DNA of 49,170 bases from NCBI GenBank assembly GCA_905203555.1, contig CAJKWK010000016.1, forward strand, positions 1 through 49,170. The letters are read 5' to 3'. The first letter of the stretch is position 1, and every line of letters starts with the position of its first letter. The position numbers and the translations under genes are program-made. Under the pieces are notes generated by a model. That model saw only the letters and a program-made list of their open reading frames with translations. It was not told the DNA's origin and did not search any database. Positions 16,982 to 24,929 of the stretch are shown one piece after another. Source of the DNA: an uncultured Lachnospiraceae bacterium (GTDB lineage Bacteria > Bacillota > Clostridia > Lachnospirales > Lachnospiraceae).

Positions 16982-17957
16982 AACAGTTTTTTGGATTGGA
17001 TTGACAGGACTTACGATATTGTCTGCTGTTCTGAGTATATGGATGGGATCGGTACGTCTTTCCGTACAGGAAGTCTTTTCTGCATTGTTTTGTGCAGATC
17101 AGACTTCCACTGCAGTGCGGATCGTTCAGTTCACAAGAATCCCGAGAGTCTGCGCATCCATGCTTGCAGGAGCGGCTCTTGCGGTTGCAGGAGCAGTTAT
17201 TCAGACGGTGTTAAATAATCCGCTGGCATCGCCGGGAATCATAGGAGTAAATTCCAGTGCCGGACTTGCAGTTGCAGTGATGTGTGCAATTGCACCCACA
17301 GCACAGAGATTTACTCCTTTTATCGCTTTTGCAGGAGCCTTTGCGGGAGTGATTCTGGTCATGGTGCTGTCAGAGAAGACAGGCGCCTCTCGTATGACAG
17401 TCGTGCTGGCAGGCGTGGCAATTTCCAATTTATTCAGCGCAGGGATTGATGCAATTGTAACAGTGGTGCCGGAGGCTTTGACAGGAGTGACGGATTTTCG
17501 GATCGGCGGATTTATCGGAGTGACAATGGAACAGCTAAAACCGGCGGCCATACTGATTTTACTGAGTTTGCTGTTAGTGCTATCCCTGTCTCATCAATTG
17601 GATGTTTTGGCGCTGGGGAGTGATACAGCGGCGAGTCTCGGACTTTCGGTCAAACCGGTCCGGCTGCTATTCTTGATGCTTGCGGCCGTACTTGCCGGAG
17701 TAGCCGTCAGTTTCTCCGGACTGCTTAGTTTCGTAGGGCTTGTAGTGCCGCATACAATGCGAAGATTAAGAGGTGAGAACAGTTTCTCTTTTTTACTGGC
17801 ATCGGCAATCGGAGGCGCCTTTTTTGTGACAATCTGTGACCTGGCAGCCAGAACATTGTTTTCTCCGTTTGAATTACCGGTTGGAATTGTGCTTGCATTT
17901 ACCGGTGCACCATTTTTCCTCTGGATTTTATTGAAACATAGAGGAGGGCATGTATGA
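16944..17957 (+). CDS. FecCD-family ABC permease
   Basis: A 337-residue multi-spanning membrane protein (about ten hydrophobic helices) of the BtuC/FhuB family: TRIPRVCASMLAGAALAVAG near the first periplasmic helix and FVGLVVPHTMRR in the coupling region. Start ATG 16944 (Shine-Dalgarno GGGGAGAG) lies inside the 3' end of the binding-protein gene, and its stop overlaps the ATPase start (ATGA), so the three subunits are translationally coupled. Confidence 0.92.
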   Translation: MKNSQIFSIRKNKTVFWIGLTGLTILSAVLSIWMGSVRLSVQEVFSALFCADQTSTAVRIVQFTRIPRVCASMLAGAALAVAGAVIQTVLNNPLASPGIIGVNSSAGLAVAVMCAIAPTAQRFTPFIAFAGAFAGVILVMVLSEKTGASRMTVVLAGVAISNLFSAGIDAIVTVVPEALTGVTDFRIGGFIGVTMEQLKPAAILILLSLLLVLSLSHQLDVLALGSDTAASLGLSVKPVRLLFLMLAAVLAGVAVSFSGLLSFVGLVVPHTMRRLRGENSFSFLLASAIGGAFFVTICDLAARTLFSPFELPVGIVLAFTGAPFFLWILLKHRGGHV

Positions 17958-18721
17958 TACAAGTAAAAGAACTGTCGGCGGGATATCATGGAAGGGATGT
18001 AGTACATCATGTGACGATGTCCTTTGAACCGGGGAAGGTAACCGTCTTATTGGGACCTAACGGATGTGGAAAATCTACGGTTTTAAAAGCTGCTCTGGGA
18101 TTGATCCCGATGACCGGAGGAATGGTGTTGTATGATGGAAAAGACCTTCGGCAGATGAAACGAAAAGAGGTTGCTAAAAAGGCTGCTTTTTTGACGCAGA
18201 GCCGAAATATGTCTTCGATTCAGGCGCTGCGGATGGTGCTGCATGGAAGGTTTCCATATCTTTCGTATCCAAGACGATACGGTCGGGAAGATTATGAGGT
18301 TGCAAAAAATGCGATGGATGTGACTGGCAGCAGGGAATATGAAAATGACAATATCAGTGAGTTGAGCGGCGGACAGCGGCAGAGTGTTTATTTTGCAATG
18401 GCGTTGGCGCAGGATACAGAAACCATTTTCATGGATGAGCCAACAACCTATCTGGATATCCGGCATCAGATGCAGATGATAGAGATTGCCCTTTCTCTTG
18501 CAGGGCAGGGAAAGGCGGTAGTTCTTGTTTTGCATGATCTGAGGATGGCACTGCAGATAGCAGATTGGGTTGCACTGATGGAGGAAGGCGAACTGGTGTG
18601 TGTTGATACGCCGGAAAAACTTTATGAAAGTGGTTTTTTGGATCGCGTGTTTGGGGTGAAAGTACATAAAATGGAAACGACCCATGGGGTACAGTATTAT
18701 TATCAGTATCAGAAGAAGTAA
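17954..18721 (+). CDS. ABC transporter ATP-binding protein (FecE/BtuD type)
   Basis: A 255-residue ATPase with Walker A GPNGCGKST (about 34-42), Q-loop LTQSRN, signature LSGGQRQ, Walker B TIFMDEPTTYLD and the switch His in LVLHDLR. It energises the FecCD importer encoded just upstream and overlaps that permease gene by four bases. Confidence 0.93.
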   Translation: MIQVKELSAGYHGRDVVHHVTMSFEPGKVTVLLGPNGCGKSTVLKAALGLIPMTGGMVLYDGKDLRQMKRKEVAKKAAFLTQSRNMSSIQALRMVLHGRFPYLSYPRRYGREDYEVAKNAMDVTGSREYENDNISELSGGQRQSVYFAMALAQDTETIFMDEPTTYLDIRHQMQMIEIALSLAGQGKAVVLVLHDLRMALQIADWVALMEEGELVCVDTPEKLYESGFLDRVFGVKVHKMETTHGVQYYYQYQKK

Positions 18722-18735
18722 AAGAGGGAGATAAA

Positions 18736-20121
18736 ATGGCATATTTTCCAATGTTTGTGGAATTAAAAGACCAGAAGGTATGGGTCATCGGCGGCGGTGC
18801 GGTTGCATATCGAAAGGTACAGAAATTACTGCCTTATGGGGCGAAGATCACTGTGATTGCTCCCCAGATAGAGACGAAGCTGGAGGAAGTTTCTGAGATA
18901 ACAAAAAAGCGGCAGGAATTTACATGCGATCTGTTAGAGGAAACAAAGGATGTTCCGGTATTGGTGATTGCGGCAACAGATGATGAAAGATTAAATGCGG
19001 AAATATCTGCATTCTGTAAGAAAAAACGGATTCCGGTCAATGTGGCAGATGCTTTGGAGAAATGTAGTTTTGTATTTCCGGCGTTGGTAAAACAGGGAAA
19101 GTTGTCGGCAGGGATTTGCACCAGCGGGGTGAGTCCGACTGCAGCAGTTTATTTTAAGGAGTGTCTGAGAGATACACTGCCGGATAATCTGGATGAAATA
19201 TTAGACTGGCTGGAAGAAAAAAGAAAAGAATTAAAAGAAAAAATACCAGAGCAAAAGAAACGGGCAAGTTTCCATAGAAAGCTATTCGATGATTGTATCA
19301 AGAGAGGACGACCATTGACGGAACAGGAATGGAATCAATATCAGGATCAAAGACCGGTCGGAAGTGTGGCTCTTGTAGGAGCGGGGTGTGGAAAAGCGGA
19401 TTTGATCACAGTACGTGGGCTGCGATTGCTGCAACAGTGTGAGGCGGTGGTGTATGACGACTTGATTGATGCAGCGTTATTAGATTCCGTTCCGGAGACG
19501 GCAGAACGGATTTACATGGGAAAACGTTCCGGAGCACATTCGGCGCCGCAGGAAGAGATCAATGCAAAATTGATAGAGCTGGCAAAGGCGGGATTCAAGG
19601 TCGTGCGTCTCAAAGGCGGAGATCCGTATCTTTTTGGCAGAGGCGGAGAAGAAATGCAGGCACTGATGCAGGCGGGAATACCCTGTCAGGAAGTGCCGGG
19701 AATCCCTTCTGCGATAGGAATTCCGGCAGAGGCGGGGATTCCGGTAACGCATCGCGGCGCCAGCAGAGGACTGCATATTATTACCGCACATACATCTGAT
19801 ACAGCGGATGGACTTCCGGAAGATTTTGATGCATTGGCAGAACTATCCGGAACGCTTGTATTTTTGATGGGGCTCAGACAGTTGCCGCGAATTGCAGAGC
19901 GGCTTTTGAAAGCCGGGAAAAGTGGAGATACTCCGGCGGCAGTTATTTCCGGAGGAAATGCGCCTCATCCGGCAAAAGTAAGGGCAAAATTGTCAGAGAT
20001 TGCAGCCGCAGCAGAAAAAGCGAATGTTGTTTCTCCGGCGGTTATCGTAATCGGAGAGGTTGCGGAGTTGGATTTTTCCATATTGCAAAAATCTATTTCC
20101 GGTGGAATAATAGAACCATAA
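18736..20121 (+). CDS. cysG: Bifunctional siroheme synthase (precorrin-2 dehydrogenase/ferrochelatase + uroporphyrinogen-III methyltransferase)
   Basis: A 461-residue fusion. Residues 1-150 match CysG-N/Met8: VWVIGGGAVAYRKVQKL is the NAD-binding loop and CSFVFPALVKQGKLSAGICT the active region that oxidises precorrin-2 and inserts iron. From about 212 the SUMT domain begins (VALVGAGCGKADLITVRGL; VRLKGGDPYLFGRGGEE; PGIPSAIGIPAEAGIPVTHR), which methylates uroporphyrinogen III twice with SAM. The fusion can thus turn uroporphyrinogen III into siroheme, the cofactor of the reductase four genes upstream. No uroporphyrinogen-forming hem genes are in this window. Shine-Dalgarno AGAGGGAG. Confidence 0.95.
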   Translation: MAYFPMFVELKDQKVWVIGGGAVAYRKVQKLLPYGAKITVIAPQIETKLEEVSEITKKRQEFTCDLLEETKDVPVLVIAATDDERLNAEISAFCKKKRIPVNVADALEKCSFVFPALVKQGKLSAGICTSGVSPTAAVYFKECLRDTLPDNLDEILDWLEEKRKELKEKIPEQKKRASFHRKLFDDCIKRGRPLTEQEWNQYQDQRPVGSVALVGAGCGKADLITVRGLRLLQQCEAVVYDDLIDAALLDSVPETAERIYMGKRSGAHSAPQEEINAKLIELAKAGFKVVRLKGGDPYLFGRGGEEMQALMQAGIPCQEVPGIPSAIGIPAEAGIPVTHRGASRGLHIITAHTSDTADGLPEDFDALAELSGTLVFLMGLRQLPRIAERLLKAGKSGDTPAAVISGGNAPHPAKVRAKLSEIAAAAEKANVVSPAVIVIGEVAELDFSILQKSISGGIIEP

Positions 20122-20151
20122 TACGCGAAAAAAGAGGAGGTATTGTGCAAT

Positions 20152-21072
20152 ATGAAAAAGGTGAACTGGGGCAGCTCTTCGATTCAGGTACCGGCTATTG
20201 TCATGGGATGCATGCGTATGACCGAGCTGTCTGTCAGCGAGGCTGCAAGACTGGTTGATACTGCAATGGAGGCAGGAGTCTCATTTTTTGACCATGCAGA
20301 TATTTATGGAAAAGGTGCCTGTGAAGAACGTTTCCGGGAAGCTGTGAAGGAAACCGGGCTCAGACGTGATGAAATGTGGATTCAAAGCAAATGTGGAATT
20401 GTTCCGGGTGTGATGTTTGATTTCTCAAAAGAACATATTATTGCATCTGTAGAAGGCTCTCTGAAAAGATTGGGAACCGAGTATCTGGATTCTCTGTTGC
20501 TGCACAGACCGGATACGTTGATGGAACCGGAAGAAGTGGCAGCAGCCTTTGATGAACTGCATGCATCCGGAAAGGTCAGATATTTTGGAGTTTCCAATCA
20601 GAACCCTATGCAGATGGAACTTTTGAAAAAATATGTGAATCAGCCGTTGATGGCAAATCAGCTGCAATTTGGTGCGGCGCATTCTTCGATGATTCAGAGT
20701 GGAATAGAAGTAAATATGATGACACCGGGCAGTCTCAATCGGGATGGAAATGTGTTGGATTATTGCAGATTGCATGATGTGACAATTCAGGCATGGTCTC
20801 CGTTCCAGTATGGAATGTTTGAAGGAGTATTTTTGGGAAGTGAGAAATATCCGGAACTGAACAAGAAGATTTTGGAGATTGCGGAAAAATACGGAGTCAG
20901 TGATACGACAATCGCTGCAGCGTGGATTCTCAGACATCCTGCCAATATGCAGGTGCTTTCCGGAACGATGAATCAGAAACGGTTTTTGCAGATTTGTCAG
21001 GCGGCAGAGATTTCGTTGACAAGAGAAGAGTGGTATGGAATTTATATGGCGGCGGGAAATATATTGCCTTAA
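20152..21072 (+). CDS. Aldo/keto reductase
   Basis: A 306-residue NAD(P)H-dependent oxidoreductase with the AKR catalytic residues: Asp and Tyr in HADIYGKG, Lys in SKCG and His in LLLHRPD, plus GVSNQNPMQ and SPFQYGMF along the barrel. The start is ATG 20152, since GAGGAGG ends at 20140; the TTG at 20143 is too close to it. It lies 30 bases after cysG and is the last gene before a terminator, so it may belong to the siroheme cluster transcript, but its substrate is unknown and a role in that cluster is not evident. Confidence 0.9.
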   Translation: MKKVNWGSSSIQVPAIVMGCMRMTELSVSEAARLVDTAMEAGVSFFDHADIYGKGACEERFREAVKETGLRRDEMWIQSKCGIVPGVMFDFSKEHIIASVEGSLKRLGTEYLDSLLLHRPDTLMEPEEVAAAFDELHASGKVRYFGVSNQNPMQMELLKKYVNQPLMANQLQFGAAHSSMIQSGIEVNMMTPGSLNRDGNVLDYCRLHDVTIQAWSPFQYGMFEGVFLGSEKYPELNKKILEIAEKYGVSDTTIAAAWILRHPANMQVLSGTMNQKRFLQICQAAEISLTREEWYGIYMAAGNILP

Positions 21073-21114
21073 CGAATAAGCGTATATTTATACATTTATA
21101 TATGGATAATAAGG

Positions 21115-21153
21115 AGATTTGGCACTATTGGATTGGTGTCAAATCTTTTTTTC
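21115..21153 (+). terminator. Rho-independent terminator after the siroheme cluster
   Basis: An 11-base-pair stem, AGATTTGGCAC (21115-21125) with GTGTCAAATCT (21136-21146, one G-T pair), is followed by T7. Confidence 0.9.
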
Positions 21154-21197
21154 TATAATAAACCGAAGAATCATTTTATAATTTTACAGATGAATAA

Positions 21198-21217
21198 ACA
21201 AGTGTCTTGTCAGATGT
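21198..21217. promoter_or_regulatory. Candidate NiaR operator of nadABC
   Basis: The imperfect palindrome ACAAGTGTCTTGTCAGATGT covers the -35 box and resembles the GTGTCTTGACA-containing NiaR (YrxA) sites described for Firmicutes nad operons. The NiaR gene is the last gene of the same operon, fitting niacin-dependent feedback repression. Confidence 0.7.
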
Positions 21218-21235
21218 AAAGTCCAGTGCTATAAT
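21207..21235 (+). promoter_or_regulatory. Sigma-A promoter of the nad operon
   Basis: TTGTCA (21207-21212), a 17-base spacer and perfect TATAAT (21230-21235). Confidence 0.85.
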
Positions 21236-21276
21236 AGGTTCAGTTTACTCAAAGGTTTACTAAGGGAGAAGTGATT

Positions 21277-22182
21277 ATGAATATTGTTGAAAAGATACAA
21301 CAGTTAAAGAAAGAGAAAAATGCGGTGATTCTGGCACATTATTATGTTCGTCCGGAAGTACAGGAGATTGCTGACTATATTGGAGATTCCTTTTATCTGA
21401 GCAAGGTGGCAGTTGGTTTAAAGGAGCAGACGATTGTATTTTGCGGAGTTTCATTTATGGGAGAGAGCGCAAAAATATTAAATCCGAATAAGATTGTTTT
21501 GATGCCGGATATGCACGCAGATTGTGCGATGGCGCACATGGCGGACAAAGAAACGATTCAGAAAATGCGAGAGACCTATGAGGATCTTGCAGTTGTCTGT
21601 TATATTAATTCTACGGCAGAGTTAAAGCAGTACGCGGATGTATGTGTAACTTCGGCAAATGCTGTCAAAATTGTAAAAGCATTGCCGCAGAAACATATTT
21701 TCTTTATTCCGGATAAGAATCTGGCGCGCTATGTTGCAGAGCAGGTTCCGGAAAAACATGTCATATTGAATCAGGGATATTGTCCGATCCATGAGAAAAT
21801 GCAAGTGGAAGAAGTCTTAAAAGCGAAGGAAATGCATCCGCAGGCAGAAGTTTTGGTACATCCGGAATGCCCGGAGACAGTTTGTCAGCTGGCAGATTAT
21901 ATAGGCAGTACATCCGGAATTATTTCCTATGCAAATAAAAGTGATTGTCAGGAGTTTATTATCTGTACAGAGATTGGAGTTCGTTATGAACTGGAGAAAC
22001 AAAATCCTGAGAAACAGTTTTATTTTACAGAGACAGAGCCGGTTTGCGAGGATATGAAACTGATTACGCTTGAGAAAATTGTGGAAGTGCTGGAGCAGGA
22101 AGAAAATACAGTACATATTTCAGAAGAATTGCGGACACATTCCGGGAAACCACTGGAAAAGATGTTGGAACTGGCGCGGTAA
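21277..22182 (+). CDS. nadA: Quinolinate synthase
   Basis: A 301-residue [4Fe-4S] enzyme that condenses iminoaspartate with dihydroxyacetone phosphate to quinolinate, the second step of de novo NAD synthesis. Family marks: LAHYYVRPEVQEIAD, CGVSFMGESAKIL, and the three likely cluster cysteines in ADCAMAHM, HPECPETV and TEPVCEDM. GTG 21271 would be only two bases from AAGGGAG, so ATG 21277 is preferred. First gene of the nadABC-niaR operon. Confidence 0.95.
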   Translation: MNIVEKIQQLKKEKNAVILAHYYVRPEVQEIADYIGDSFYLSKVAVGLKEQTIVFCGVSFMGESAKILNPNKIVLMPDMHADCAMAHMADKETIQKMRETYEDLAVVCYINSTAELKQYADVCVTSANAVKIVKALPQKHIFFIPDKNLARYVAEQVPEKHVILNQGYCPIHEKMQVEEVLKAKEMHPQAEVLVHPECPETVCQLADYIGSTSGIISYANKSDCQEFIICTEIGVRYELEKQNPEKQFYFTETEPVCEDMKLITLEKIVEVLEQEENTVHISEELRTHSGKPLEKMLELAR

Positions 22183-22200
22183 TGTTAGGAGGAAAAAAGA

Positions 22201-23367
22201 ATGGAAATCAAGACAGATGTTGTAATCGTGGGGACAGGGGCAGCCGGATTATTTACGGCGCTGAGTCTGCCGCAAGAGAAAAAGATTCTTATGATTACAA
22301 AATCAGATCTGGAAAGCAGTGACTCTTTTCTTGCACAGGGAGGAATCTGTGTGTTGAAAGATGAGTCGGATTATGATACATATTTTGAAGATACAATGCG
22401 TGCAGGTCATTATGAAAACCGAAAAGAATCTGTGGATCTGCTGCTTCGTAATTCATGGGATATGATTCAGGAACTGGTGAAGTACGGTGTGGATTTTGAG
22501 CAGAAAGATGGCGAATTTGCGTATACCAGAGAGGGAGCGCATTCTCAGCCGCGAATTTTGTATCATGAAGATATTACCGGAAAGGAAATTACAAGCAAGT
22601 TATTAGAACAGGTAAAGAAGAGAGAAAATATTACTTTAATGGAATATACTTCGATGACAGATCTGTTGGAAGAAGATGGCGTTTGTGTCGGAGTTCTGGC
22701 AGAAAAAGAGGGAGAAGGATTTCAGATTAAGGCAGAACATACGGTTTTGGCAAGTGGAGGGATTGGAGGAAACTATCAGCATTCAACAAACTTCCCGCAC
22801 TTGACCGGTGATGCGATTGAAATTGGTAAAAAGCATGGTGTTCGGATGGAACATTTGGATTATGTACAGATTCATCCGACAACATTGTATTCAAAAAAAC
22901 CTGGCAGAAGATTTTTGATTTCCGAATCAGTGCGTGGAGAAGGCGCAGTATTGTATAATAAGAAGAAAGAAAGATTTGTGAATGAGCTTCTTCCAAGGGA
23001 TGTAGTGTCTAAGGCTATTTATAAACAAATGGAAGAAGACGGAACAGAATTTGTCTGGCTGTCGATGGAACATATTCCAAAAGAGACTATTTTAAATCAT
23101 TTTCCAAATATTTATCAGAAATGTCTGGAAGAGGGGTATGATGTATTGAAAGAGTGTATCCCGGTTGTTCCGGCACAGCATTATTTTATGGGAGGAATCT
23201 GGGTGGATTCCGACAGCAAGACGAGTATGCCGAAGTTATATGCAGTTGGGGAGACAAGCTGCACCGGAGTACATGGAAAGAACCGTCTGGCAAGCAATTC
23301 GTTATTGGAATGTGTCGTATTTGCAAAGCAGGCAGCAAAACATATTATAAAATCAATGGAGGAATAA
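22201..23367 (+). CDS. nadB: L-aspartate oxidase, short form
   Basis: A 388-residue flavoprotein that oxidises L-aspartate to iminoaspartate for NadA. It shows the FAD-binding loop VVIVGTGAAGLFTALSL, the succinate-dehydrogenase-like motif SDSFLAQGGI, REGAHSQPRILYHED, and the C-terminal flavin segment GETSCTGVHGKNRLASNSLLE (split here for reading). It lacks the C-terminal helical domain of the ~540-residue E. coli enzyme, which is known for some Firmicutes forms. In anaerobes the electron acceptor is probably fumarate or another carrier rather than oxygen (inferred). Confidence 0.93.
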   Translation: MEIKTDVVIVGTGAAGLFTALSLPQEKKILMITKSDLESSDSFLAQGGICVLKDESDYDTYFEDTMRAGHYENRKESVDLLLRNSWDMIQELVKYGVDFEQKDGEFAYTREGAHSQPRILYHEDITGKEITSKLLEQVKKRENITLMEYTSMTDLLEEDGVCVGVLAEKEGEGFQIKAEHTVLASGGIGGNYQHSTNFPHLTGDAIEIGKKHGVRMEHLDYVQIHPTTLYSKKPGRRFLISESVRGEGAVLYNKKKERFVNELLPRDVVSKAIYKQMEEDGTEFVWLSMEHIPKETILNHFPNIYQKCLEEGYDVLKECIPVVPAQHYFMGGIWVDSDSKTSMPKLYAVGETSCTGVHGKNRLASNSLLECVVFAKQAAKHIIKSMEE

Positions 23368-23369
23368 GA

Positions 23370-24221
23370 ATGAATAAGATTACAATGGATTTACAGGTGG
23401 ATCATTTGATTGAAGAAGCGCTTCGCGAAGACATTTCCAGCGAGGATGTAACAACCAATTCTGTTATGAAAGAAGCGGTGCAGGGAGAGGTGGAACTGCT
23501 TTGCAAACAGGACGGAATCGTTGCAGGTCTGGATGTATTTGAGAGAGTTTTTCATCTTTTAGATGCAGATACAAAGGTGGAATTTTTCTGCAAAGATGGA
23601 GAGGAAGTAAAAAATGGTCAGTTAATGGCGAAGGTGACCGGTGATATTCGCGTGCTTCTTTCCGGAGAACGTGTGGCTTTGAATTATTTGCAGCGTATGA
23701 GTGGAATCGCTACTTACACAAAATCAGTGGCAAAGCTGTTGGAAGGTACGAAGACGAAACTGCTGGATACAAGAAAGACAACTCCGAATATGCGTATTTT
23801 TGAGAAATATGCCGTTCGTGTTGGGGGCGGATACAATCATCGTTATAATCTATCCGATGGGGTTTTATTGAAAGATAACCATATCGGAGCAGCAGGAAGT
23901 GTGACAAAAGCAGTGCAGATGGCAAAAGAATACGCTCCGTTTGTTCGCAAGATTGAGGTGGAAGTGGAGAATCTGGAGATGGTAAAAGAGGCTGTAGAAG
24001 CCGGTGCAGACATTATTATGCTGGACAATATGACTCCGGAAGATATGAAACGTGCAATTGAGCTGATCGATGGTCGTGCAGAGACAGAGTGCTCCGGAAA
24101 TGTGACAAAAGAGAATATTGGAAATGTAACGGCAGTAGGCGTGGATTATATTTCCAGTGGCGCATTGACACATTCTGCATTAATCTTAGATATTTCTCTG
24201 AAAAATCTTCATGCAATCTAA
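23370..24221 (+). CDS. nadC: Nicotinate-nucleotide diphosphorylase (carboxylating)
   Basis: A 283-residue quinolinate phosphoribosyltransferase making nicotinate mononucleotide. Motifs: EALREDISSEDVTTN, SGERVALNYLQRMSGIAT, DTRKTTPNMRIFEKYAVRVG, HRYNLSDGVLLKDNHI and EVEVENL. The start ATG 23370 lies two bases after the nadB stop with GGAGGAATAAGA upstream; a longer open frame back to 23154 is just the nadB 3' end read in another frame. Confidence 0.95.
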   Translation: MNKITMDLQVDHLIEEALREDISSEDVTTNSVMKEAVQGEVELLCKQDGIVAGLDVFERVFHLLDADTKVEFFCKDGEEVKNGQLMAKVTGDIRVLLSGERVALNYLQRMSGIATYTKSVAKLLEGTKTKLLDTRKTTPNMRIFEKYAVRVGGGYNHRYNLSDGVLLKDNHIGAAGSVTKAVQMAKEYAPFVRKIEVEVENLEMVKEAVEAGADIIMLDNMTPEDMKRAIELIDGRAETECSGNVTKENIGNVTAVGVDYISSGALTHSALILDISLKNLHAI

Positions 24222-24265
24222 GAGAGAAATAAGATTGAAAGATTGAGTAAAAGAAGGAGAGTACT

Positions 24266-24775
24266 ATGTCAGGCTCAGAGAGAAGAACAGAGATTATAGA
24301 ACGGATTCAGAAAAGCCCGGCACCTGTTTCAGGAAAAAATCTGGCAGAATCTTATGGGGTGAGTCGTCAGGTGATCGTGCAGGATATCGCGCTGCTACGT
24401 GCTGCCGGATATGATGTGATAGCAACAAACAGGGGGTATATTCTGAATACGCCGGCTAAGGTAAGTCGTGTTTTGAAGGTCTGTCATTCAGATGAATGTC
24501 TGGAAGAGGAATTGTGCACAGTGGTAGATATGGGAGGGTGCGTGGAAAATGTTATGGTAAACCACAGGGTTTACGGGCATTTACAGGCAGAGCTGCATAT
24601 TAATTCCAGGAGGAAAGTTGCAGAATTTATGGAAGATATCAGGAATGGAAAATCCAGTCCCCTGAAAAACATTACCTCTGATTATCATTATCATACAATT
24701 ACTGCAGATAATGAAGAAACATTAGACTTGATAGAAGAAGAACTAAGAAAAAAAGGTTTTTTGGTAAACAGATAA
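24266..24775 (+). CDS. niaR: NAD biosynthesis repressor NiaR (HTH + 3H domain)
   Basis: A 169-residue regulator with an N-terminal HTH_11-like domain (SGKNLAESYGVSRQVIVQDI) and a C-terminal 3H domain whose metal/niacin-binding residues are visible as VYGHLQAELHI and YHYHTI. In characterised Firmicutes NiaR binds nicotinic acid and represses nad and niacin-transport genes. Here it is the last gene of nadABC and would act on the operator at 21198. Confidence 0.93.
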   Translation: MSGSERRTEIIERIQKSPAPVSGKNLAESYGVSRQVIVQDIALLRAAGYDVIATNRGYILNTPAKVSRVLKVCHSDECLEEELCTVVDMGGCVENVMVNHRVYGHLQAELHINSRRKVAEFMEDIRNGKSSPLKNITSDYHYHTITADNEETLDLIEEELRKKGFLVNR

Positions 24776-24796
24776 ATAAATGAGAAAAAGAGTTGT

Positions 24797-24834
24797 AAAA
24801 ACCACCGTTTATGAGAATGAACGGTGGTTTTTTT
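24797..24834 (+). terminator. Rho-independent terminator of the nad operon
   Basis: AAAAACCACCGTT pairs with AACGGTGGTTTTT around a 10-base loop; T-run follows. Confidence 0.92.
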
Positions 24835-24929
24835 ACACTCTATATGGTATGATATCTTTGTGTTTTTACTACAGAACGTGGTATTTAGATAATAAAATAA
24901 ATGAAGAGAAGTAAAGAGGAAACGACATT

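Noticed and set aside
21061..21276. Riboswitch upstream of nadA
   Set aside because: The space is filled by a terminator, a sigma-A promoter and a NiaR-type operator; the remaining leader of about 35 bases is too short for an aptamer.
23154..23369. N-terminal extension of NadC from 23154
   Set aside because: The extension is the 3' part of nadB in another frame; homologues start at 23370.
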